From: Anaerohabitans sp036788095
GTDB lineage: Bacteria; Zhuqueibacterota; Zhuqueibacteria; Residuimicrobiales; Residuimicrobiaceae
Assembly: GCA_036788095.1 (NCBI GenBank)
Contig: DAIQOA010000042.1
Coordinates: 1-28,540 of the forward strand
DNA length: 28,540 bases
Reading direction: 5' to 3'
The translations under genes and the position numbers were made by a program. Positions 22,291-28,540 of the stretch are shown here, piece after piece. The stretch's first letter is position 1, and each line of letters opens with the position of its first letter. The notes beneath the pieces were generated by a model. It did no database searches and had not been told where the DNA came from. It saw only the letters and a program-made list of their open reading frames with translations.

Positions 22291-24492
22291 ATGCAGCCCA
22301 TTTATCTCGATTATAACGCCACCACGCCCATCGATACGGAGGTGGCTGCGGCCATGCTGCCCTGCATGGTCACGCTTTTCGGCAATCCTTCCAGCACTCA
22401 TTGGTTTGGGCTGCAGTCCAAAAAGGCGGTGGAGCAAGCGCGCGCTCAGGTCGCTGAACTGCTCGGCTGCCACAGCGACGAGATTTTTTTTACCAGCGGT
22501 GGATCCGAGGCCAACAACCTGGCCATCAAGGGGTATTGCCTGGCGCATCGCCGTCGCGGCGGCCATCTTATCGTCTCCGCGGTGGAGCATCCTGCAGTGG
22601 TGGAGGTGGCCGCCCACTTGGCGACTCTTGGTTTTGCGGTCACCACGCTGCCGGTGGACCGCTATGGCATGGTGGCTCCCCGGGACCTGGAGGCCGCGCT
22701 GCGGCCCGACACCCTGTTGGTCAGCGTCATGCATGCCAACAACGAGGTCGGCACCATCGAGCCCATCGCTGAACTGGCGGCCGTGGCTCATGCCGGCGGC
22801 GCGGTGTTCCATTGCGACGCCGCACAGTCGGTGGGCAAAATCGCAGTGCGCATCGATGAACTGGGAGTGGATCTGCTTTCCATCGCCGGCCATAAATTGT
22901 ACGCGCCCAAGGGCGTCGGCGCCCTGTACATTCGCCGCGGGATCGTTCTGGAAAAGCAGATCCACGGCGCCAACCATGAACGCGATCTCAGGGCCGGCAC
23001 CGAGAACGTGCTCGAGATCGTTGGACTGGGGGCGGCCTGCAGAATCGCCGGCCGTGACCTTTTGAACACCATGTCACGTCAGGCGCAGTTGCGAGATCGT
23101 CTCAATGAGGGACTCACCGCCAGGCTCACCGGCGTGCAGCGCAACGGCCATGCGCAGAAATGTCTGCCCAATACTCTCAGCGTCAGTTTTCATCAGTTGG
23201 AGGCCAACACCATTCTGGATCAGCTGCCGCAAGTGGCGGCATCGGCCGGCGCGGCCTGTCACAGCGACAGCATCACGGTTTCGCCGGTTCTTCAAGCCAT
23301 GGGCGTTGCAACAGAATGGGCCATGGGGACCATTCGCTTTTCGTTGGGTAAAATAACCACCGAAGAGGAGATCGAGCAGGCCATCGATGCGGTCTGTGGG
23401 GTGGTTGAAGGATTGCGCGGCTCGTCGTCTGACCATGCCGGCGCACCGCAGAGCGGCAGGGTCGAACTCACTCATTACACCCATGGATTGGGCTGCGCCT
23501 GCAAACTGCGGCCGCAGAGCCTAGAAAAAATTCTCGCCGGACTGTCCAGACCCACTGATCCCGCCTTGCTGGTGGGCGCAGAGACCAGCGACGACGCCGC
23601 GGTCTATCGCATCGACAGCCGGACCGCCATCATCGAGACTGTGGATTTCTTTACTCCCATTGTGGATGACCCATATCAGTTCGGCGCCATCGCCGCGGCC
23701 AACGCCCTCAGCGATATCTATGCCATGGGCGGAGAGCCTCTTTTCGCCCTTAACCTGGTGGCGTTTCCCTCCAGCCGTCTGCCTATGGAGAGCCTGGAGC
23801 GCATTCTTCATGGCGCTGCGGATAAAGCGCTTGAGGCCGGCATCGATATCGTGGGCGGCCACAGCATCGATGATACAGAGCCCAAGTTCGGTCTGGCGGT
23901 CACCGGCCGGGTCCATCCGGACAAAATATGGCGCAACGTGGGCGCCCGGCCGGGCGATGCGCTGGTGCTCACCAAGCCCATTGGGCTCGGCGTTCTTACA
24001 ACGGCGATGAAGCGGGGACTGCTGACGCCAAAGGAAATCGACCATGCGGTTGCGGTGATGAGCGAGCTCAACCGCGCCGCTGCGAAGATCGCCCTTGGCC
24101 ATTCAGTGCACGCATGCACGGATGTCACCGGATTTGGATTGCTCGGCCATCTGCTCGAGATAACCCGGGGCAGTCATATGGATGCGGAGATTATTTGGGA
24201 GCAAGTGCCGCTGCTGGAGAGGGCTTGGGACCTGGCCGCGGCGGGCACAGTTCCTGGAGGAACACAGAACAACCTCGATCACGTTTTGCCCCATCTGGTT
24301 TTCGCCGCTGACATGCCCGAGATCGCACGGCTGCTGCTGGCGGACGCTCAGACCTCCGGAGGATTGCTGCTGGCAGTGCCGCAGGATGAGGCATCGTCTA
24401 TGATGGAAAAAATTCAAAAGGTCTGCAGCTTTCCGGTGGCGGTCATCGGCTCTGTCACCGGATCCGGGGAGGGAAAGATCAGACTGAAATAA
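22291..24492 (+). CDS. selD: Cysteine desulfurase-selenophosphate synthetase fusion (NifS/IscS-SelD)
   Basis: A 733-residue bifunctional protein. Residues 1-375 are a class V aminotransferase-type cysteine desulfurase: HANNEVGTIEP, the PLP lysine Lys202 in SIAGHKLYAPKGVG, and the catalytic cysteine Cys323 in ASAGAACHSDS. Residues 392-733 are SelD: LTHYTHGLGCACK, with Cys402 and Lys405 equivalent to E. coli Cys17 and Lys20, then TSDDAAVY, ANALSDIYAMGG, GGHSIDD, CTDVTGFGLLGHL and DAQTSGGLLLAV. It would free selenium as persulfide-like selenide and convert it with ATP to selenophosphate for Sec-tRNA or selenouridine. The catalytic cysteine codon is TGC, not TGA. The start at 22291 has AAGGAG upstream; the frame extends to 22234 without support. 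Confidence 0.93.
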   Translation: MQPIYLDYNATTPIDTEVAAAMLPCMVTLFGNPSSTHWFGLQSKKAVEQARAQVAELLGCHSDEIFFTSGGSEANNLAIKGYCLAHRRRGGHLIVSAVEHPAVVEVAAHLATLGFAVTTLPVDRYGMVAPRDLEAALRPDTLLVSVMHANNEVGTIEPIAELAAVAHAGGAVFHCDAAQSVGKIAVRIDELGVDLLSIAGHKLYAPKGVGALYIRRGIVLEKQIHGANHERDLRAGTENVLEIVGLGAACRIAGRDLLNTMSRQAQLRDRLNEGLTARLTGVQRNGHAQKCLPNTLSVSFHQLEANTILDQLPQVAASAGAACHSDSITVSPVLQAMGVATEWAMGTIRFSLGKITTEEEIEQAIDAVCGVVEGLRGSSSDHAGAPQSGRVELTHYTHGLGCACKLRPQSLEKILAGLSRPTDPALLVGAETSDDAAVYRIDSRTAIIETVDFFTPIVDDPYQFGAIAAANALSDIYAMGGEPLFALNLVAFPSSRLPMESLERILHGAADKALEAGIDIVGGHSIDDTEPKFGLAVTGRVHPDKIWRNVGARPGDALVLTKPIGLGVLTTAMKRGLLTPKEIDHAVAVMSELNRAAAKIALGHSVHACTDVTGFGLLGHLLEITRGSHMDAEIIWEQVPLLERAWDLAAAGTVPGGTQNNLDHVLPHLVFAADMPEIARLLLADAQTSGGLLLAVPQDEASSMMEKIQKVCSFPVAVIGSVTGSGEGKIRLK

Positions 24493-24589
24493 GAAGGCTG
24501 CATTCCGACCTTGATTCTTTTATTCACACGGCCAACTATGCGGAAAGGGAAAAGATCAGGGTGACATTCTGCCGTCGCCGGCCCGCTGT
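24493..24589. other. Convergent intergenic region
   Basis: The nifS-selD and prolyl oligopeptidase genes converge on this 97-bp interval. I found no convincing stem followed by a T-tract on either strand, so termination here is probably factor-dependent. Confidence 0.3.
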
Positions 24590-26755
24590 TCACCGTTTCT
24601 CCCCGTCCGCCTTTCTGTATTCCATCCCTAGTTGATCGAATAAAAACGCATACACATCGGCGCTCTGTGCCAGCCGTTCTTCCAGTGAGGTGCCTTGGCC
24701 GTGTCCGGCGCTGGCGCTGGTCTGCAGCAGCACCGGCAGGCCGGAGCGGGTGGCGGCCTGCAGACGGGCGATCATTTTGCGCGATTGCATCGGATCCACC
24801 CGGCCGTCGTTGTCGCCGGTGGTCATCAGCACCGCCGGGTAGGCCGTGCCGTCGCTCACCCGGTGATAGGGCGAGTAGGCGTACAGGGCTTTGAACTGTT
24901 CCGGGTTTTGCACGGTGCCGAACTCGGTTATATTGAAAGCGCCGTTGGGACTGAGTTCCACGCGCAACATGTCATAGATGCCGACCTGGCTGACGACAGC
25001 GCGAAACAGCTCAGGACGCTGAGTCATGGCTGCGCCCATCAGCAAGCCGCCGTTGCTGCCGCCGCGGATCGCCAGTCTCTCCGGCCGGGTGTAGTTCAGC
25101 TCGATCAGCCGCTGAGCGCAGGCGATGAAATCATCGAACACATTTTGTTTGTTGAGCAGATTGCCGGCCCGATGCCACACTTCGCCGAATTCGCCGCCGC
25201 CGCGCAGATTGGCTGTCACATAGACGCCACCCTGTTCGATCCACAATCGCAATGGATCGGAAAAGCCTGGCGTCAGACTCATACGATAGCCGCCATAACC
25301 GTAGAGCAGCAGCGGATGGTTTCCATCCAGTTTTAAATTTTTACACCGAATGATGTTCATCGGCACTCGAGTGCCGTCCTTTGAAACGGCGAACTCGCGC
25401 ACCACTTCCGTATCGCTGAAATCAGCCGGGCTTGACACAGAGAGCGCGGTTTTGACGGATCGTCCGGTTTTGGGATCAAAGCGATGCCAGGCAGGAGGAG
25501 CGATATAGCTGGTCTGGTTGTATAGAACACTGCCGTCGTCCAGAGGCAGGAACCCCCTGACGGCAGAAACCGGTTCGATCGGCAGGGTCCCCAGTGCGTT
25601 TCCGCTGAGGTCGAACATGCGCACCTGCTGCGGACCGCCGACGAGATCGACGCTGTACAGCCGGTCTTTGGTCACATGGATCTGATCGATGATGGGTTGA
25701 TCAGCCGGCACTAGGATTTTAGCGTTGGCCAGAACCGGAGCGGACATGGGTTCAACGAGAATTTTGCCATGGTCTGCGTCCTTGTGCGACAACAGATAGA
25801 GCTGTTCATCTTCTCCCATGACTGCAGCGACCACCTTGTCCGCGAAATGCGTTATCTGGACCCATTGGCCTTGCGGATTCATCAGATAATGAGCGAATTC
25901 ACCGCCATCGCCGTTGGCGACTGAGGCCAGCAGATAGCGGCCGTCGTGATTGATCTGCAGTTCGATTTCGGCAATGCGCGGAAATTCTTTTCCGAGGACA
26001 TAGCGGTCCTGACTGACCGGCGTGCCCAGACGGTGAAAATAGATCTGCTGATAAAAGTTGCGGTCCTGGGCCGGCCGTTCTTCCCCCTGAGGGAAGCGGG
26101 TGTACCAGAATCCGCTGCCATCCTGGTTCCAGGCTGCACTGCCGCCGGCGGTGGGAAATTGCACGCGCGGCACAACATCCGGCAGCTTGTTTCCGGTCTC
26201 TACCGCAAAAACATGAAGGGAACCGTCTTCGCTGCCTTTTTCCGACAGCGAGATCGCCACCAGTTTTCCATCCGAAGAAGGAGCGTACCAATCGATCGCC
26301 GTCTGACCGCTCTGGTCGAACTCATCTGGATCAAAGACGATTCGTTCGCCGGCTGGATCCGCCTGCGCATTCAGCATCACCAGCGAAGGATGGTTTTTCG
26401 GCGGCTGATCTTTGAGGGCAAAGATCTTTTGCCCGCGTTGGATCAAGCCATAATACGCCGCTGAGCGTTGATGCAGTTCCTTCAGCCTGGCCAGCATGGC
26501 GCTGCGCATGGGCAGGTTATCGAAATAGGACCGGCTGTGTTGGTTCTGCAGCGCAACAAAATTTTTCACCGCCGGAGCGTTCGCATCCTCGAGCCAGCGG
26601 TAATCGTCGGTCACCTGTAGGCCGTGGTAGGTATCGATCACCGGCCTTTTTTCTGCGGCAGGGGCGGCCAGAGTTTTATCGCCGCCGCGGTCCTTACGGC
26701 AGGATAGAATGATAAAGCCCGCTGCCAGTGTCGCGATAAGCAATGACCATTTCAT
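24590..26755 (-). CDS. Prolyl oligopeptidase (S9A), predicted lipoprotein
   Basis: A 721-residue serine peptidase cleaving short peptides after proline. An N-terminal lipoprotein signal peptide ends in IILSC (Cys19 is the lipidation site), so it is likely anchored in the periplasm. Residues about 35-110 hold the typical APVIDTYHG-like VTDDYRWLED start, a seven-bladed propeller follows (about 110-460), and the alpha/beta-hydrolase domain (about 470-715) carries Ser567 in GGSNGG, Asp650 in TGDNDGRVDP and His685 in SAGHGQG. The length is that of the family. AAGGA lies 4 bases before the ATG. It lies 190 bp after ftsH on the same strand; a shared transcript is possible. Confidence 0.92.
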   Translation of the reverse strand: MKWSLLIATLAAGFIILSCRKDRGGDKTLAAPAAEKRPVIDTYHGLQVTDDYRWLEDANAPAVKNFVALQNQHSRSYFDNLPMRSAMLARLKELHQRSAAYYGLIQRGQKIFALKDQPPKNHPSLVMLNAQADPAGERIVFDPDEFDQSGQTAIDWYAPSSDGKLVAISLSEKGSEDGSLHVFAVETGNKLPDVVPRVQFPTAGGSAAWNQDGSGFWYTRFPQGEERPAQDRNFYQQIYFHRLGTPVSQDRYVLGKEFPRIAEIELQINHDGRYLLASVANGDGGEFAHYLMNPQGQWVQITHFADKVVAAVMGEDEQLYLLSHKDADHGKILVEPMSAPVLANAKILVPADQPIIDQIHVTKDRLYSVDLVGGPQQVRMFDLSGNALGTLPIEPVSAVRGFLPLDDGSVLYNQTSYIAPPAWHRFDPKTGRSVKTALSVSSPADFSDTEVVREFAVSKDGTRVPMNIIRCKNLKLDGNHPLLLYGYGGYRMSLTPGFSDPLRLWIEQGGVYVTANLRGGGEFGEVWHRAGNLLNKQNVFDDFIACAQRLIELNYTRPERLAIRGGSNGGLLMGAAMTQRPELFRAVVSQVGIYDMLRVELSPNGAFNITEFGTVQNPEQFKALYAYSPYHRVSDGTAYPAVLMTTGDNDGRVDPMQSRKMIARLQAATRSGLPVLLQTSASAGHGQGTSLEERLAQSADVYAFLFDQLGMEYRKADGEKR

Positions 26756-26945
26756 ACATTGTCCTTTTTAATTCCGCCGTGCCATATGATATGCTCTGGT
26801 GACAGTCACCGCATCAGCGGAGAGAATAAAATAGAGTACATAAGGGAAACGGGGCAGAAGACGGCGTCTGAAATTTTTTCAAGAGAAAAATCACAAACCT
26901 TTGCTTCAGGCCATTCCCCGGAATCGGCCGGGAATTCCGCATGGC

Positions 26946-28540
26946 TCATGCAGTGGATTTCGCTCTTTTTTTGCCTGTATGAGCGGTCGTCCCTTTTACC
27001 GCGTCCAGAGGCGGTGCCGGCGGCAGGCCGGTGACCTCGAGGATTTGCTCCTCATCCAGGGTTTCCTTTTCCACCAGCGCTTTGGCAAGGGCATCGAGCT
27101 GGGCCCGGTGTTTGCGCAAAAGCTGTCTGGCCTGCTCATGGCATTGATGGATGATCTTGTGAACCTCTTGGTCGATGGCCCGGGCGGTCTCTTCGCTGAA
27201 GGGTTTAGTGCCGCCATAACTTTCCTGAGTGCCGAGGTAGGGGTTGACCCTTGGCGCCAACTGGACCATGCCGAGGGTATCGCTCATGCCCCAGCGGGTG
27301 ACCATGGCGCGGGCGAGGCCGGTGGCCTGTTCAATGTCGCTCTCAGCCCCGGTGGTGCGTGTGCCATAGATCACCTCCTCAGCCGCACGGCCGCCGAGGA
27401 TGCCAATGATGCGAGCGCGCAGGTAGGCTTCCGGATAATTGTAACGATCGCTGTCCGGCCGCTGATAGGTGACGCCAAGGGCCTGGCCGCGCGGCACGAT
27501 GGACACGCGGTGGACCGGATCAGCGCCTGCTACCACCAGGCCAAGAATGGCGTGGCCGCCCTCGTGGTAGGCGATGCGTTCCTTGTCAGCGCGGCTGAGC
27601 AGAATCGGCCGCTCCGGACCAAGGATGATCTTTTCCAACGCATCCATAAAGTCCGTGTTGCGGACCTCTTTCTGATTCCGTTTGGCCGCAAGCAGGGCCG
27701 CCTCGTTGACCAGGTTTTTCAGGTCAGCCCCGGAGAAACCGGGCGTGGACGCGGCGATCTCCTCGAGGCTGGTATCGGACGCCAGGGGCACGTCGCGGGT
27801 ATGGACCTGCAGAATGGCTTTGCGTCCGACCTTGTCCGGCAGGTTGACGATCACCCGCCGGTCGAAGCGGCCGGGCCGCAGCAGCGCTTTGTCGAGAATA
27901 TCGGGTTGGTTGGTGGCGGCCAGGACGATGATGCCCTGTTTGCTCGAGAAACCGTCCATCTCGGTGAGGATCTGGTTGAGGGTCTGCTCCTGTTCACTGG
28001 CGCCGCCGATGGCCATTTGTCCTCGGGCGCGGCCGATGGCGTCGAGCTCGTCGATAAAGACGATCGCCGGTGCGTTTTCGCGCGCCTGCTTAAAGAGGTC
28101 GCGCACGCGCGCAGCGCCGACGCCGACGATCATCTCGACGAACTCGGCGGCGCTCATGGAGAAAAACGGCACCCCTGCTTCGCCGGCCACCGCCTTGGCC
28201 AGCAGCGTTTTGCCTGTGCCGGGCGAACCCACCAGCAGCACGCCCTTGGGCGCAGAGCCGCCCAGCGCGGAATATTTTTCCGGGTCTTTGAGAAAATCGA
28301 CGATCTCGACCAATTCGTTTTCCGCCTCGTCGATGCCTGCGACATCGTCAAAGGTCACCTTTTCATCGGTCGCTTCATCGTAACGGCGCGCCTTGCTTTT
28401 ACCGATGCCCATGATGCCGCCGCCCATACCGCCGCCCTGTTGCATGGCCCTGCGCATGAACCAGATATAGAAAAAGATCAACAAAAGTCCGGGGCCGAAA
28501 CTGAGCAGAAAGGTCAGCAATGGATTGCGTTTTTCCTGGA
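26946..28540 (-). CDS. ftsH: ATP-dependent zinc metalloprotease FtsH (N-terminus beyond window)
   Basis: The frame is open to the window edge, so the first transmembrane helix and periplasmic domain lie outside; the visible part (about 531 residues) begins just before the second helix (PLLTFLLSFGPGLLLIFFYI). After it come the AAA+ domain with Walker A GSPGTGKT, pore motif FVEMIVGVGAARVRDLF, Walker B IVFIDELDAIG and SRH segment RPGRFDRRV, then the M41 peptidase domain with HEGGH (coding bases about 27552-27566) and the third zinc ligand in the GAESDIEQAT segment. It degrades membrane proteins and unassembled subunits at the inner membrane. The common forms are GPPGTGKT and HEAGH; the variants here keep the catalytic residues. 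Confidence 0.95.
   Translation of the reverse strand, partial: QEKRNPLLTFLLSFGPGLLLIFFYIWFMRRAMQQGGGMGGGIMGIGKSKARRYDEATDEKVTFDDVAGIDEAENELVEIVDFLKDPEKYSALGGSAPKGVLLVGSPGTGKTLLAKAVAGEAGVPFFSMSAAEFVEMIVGVGAARVRDLFKQARENAPAIVFIDELDAIGRARGQMAIGGASEQEQTLNQILTEMDGFSSKQGIIVLAATNQPDILDKALLRPGRFDRRVIVNLPDKVGRKAILQVHTRDVPLASDTSLEEIAASTPGFSGADLKNLVNEAALLAAKRNQKEVRNTDFMDALEKIILGPERPILLSRADKERIAYHEGGHAILGLVVAGADPVHRVSIVPRGQALGVTYQRPDSDRYNYPEAYLRARIIGILGGRAAEEVIYGTRTTGAESDIEQATGLARAMVTRWGMSDTLGMVQLAPRVNPYLGTQESYGGTKPFSEETARAIDQEVHKIIHQCHEQARQLLRKHRAQLDALAKALVEKETLDEEQILEVTGLPPAPPLDAVKGTTAHTGKKRAKSTA

Noticed and set aside
23490..23510. Selenocysteine in the SelD active site
   Set aside because: The codons of the GCACK motif are TGC; no in-frame TGA is present, so it is the Cys form.
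26946..28520. FtsH starting at the TTG at 28520
   Set aside because: The frame stays open to the window edge and FtsH needs an upstream first helix and periplasmic domain, so the gene is cut by the window.
1..28540. CRISPR arrays, tRNA or rRNA genes, insertion sequences
   Set aside because: I saw no regularly spaced direct repeats, no cloverleaf with a T-loop consensus, and no transposase or integrase motif; a short CCTGA triplet-like repeat near 5371 is too small to matter.

Overview
The window looks like a chromosomal segment of a Gram-negative, probably anaerobic or facultative, environmental bacterium. Evidence for an outer membrane is a beta-barrel protein ending in Phe, a lipoprotein-type prolyl oligopeptidase and several exported proteins. 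The gene set (biotin-dependent Na+-pump decarboxylase, heparinase-like lyase, LarA-type nickel enzyme, S9 peptidase) would fit an FCB-group lineage such as KSB1/Calditrichota, but that is only an impression; no marker gene here settles the taxonomy.

Layout. (1) 1-2359, minus: an operon for a Na+-translocating decarboxylase: carboxyltransferase alpha, small membrane gamma, free-standing biotin carrier, and the first 14 codons of what should be the beta subunit. A biotin-protein ligase (2554-3273, plus) is divergent from it and would biotinylate the carrier. (2) 3274-15254: an accessory region in which every credible gene lies on the minus strand, mostly as single genes with wide gaps. It holds a 6-TM protein, an SRPBCC protein, a CPBP protease homologue, a small exported HExxGH protein, four different SAM methyltransferases, a beta-barrel protein, a URO-D-family protein and a nitrilase-type acyltransferase. 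It also contains a decayed in-frame chimera of two of its own genes, a repeated palindrome, and several imperfect palindromes resembling integron attC sites, the best at 14508-14632. No integrase gene is present. (3) 15255-24492, plus: exported heparinase II/III-like lyase, LarA-family racemase/epimerase, isochorismatase-fold hydrolase, an exported propeller plus alpha/alpha-toroid-like protein of unknown function, then a fusion of cysteine desulfurase and selenophosphate synthetase. (4) 24590-28540, minus: prolyl oligopeptidase lipoprotein and the 5'-truncated (by the window edge) FtsH protease.

How the parts may work together. The decarboxylase operon and BirA form a coherent energy-conserving module. 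Lyase, LarA homologue, hydrolase and propeller/toroid protein look like a polysaccharide or uronic-acid utilisation cluster (inference from order and families). The NifS-SelD fusion would release selenium from selenocysteine, or sulfur from cysteine, and pass selenide directly to selenophosphate synthesis. The accessory region is the most unusual part; I propose, without proof, that it is a cassette-like array or the remains of one.
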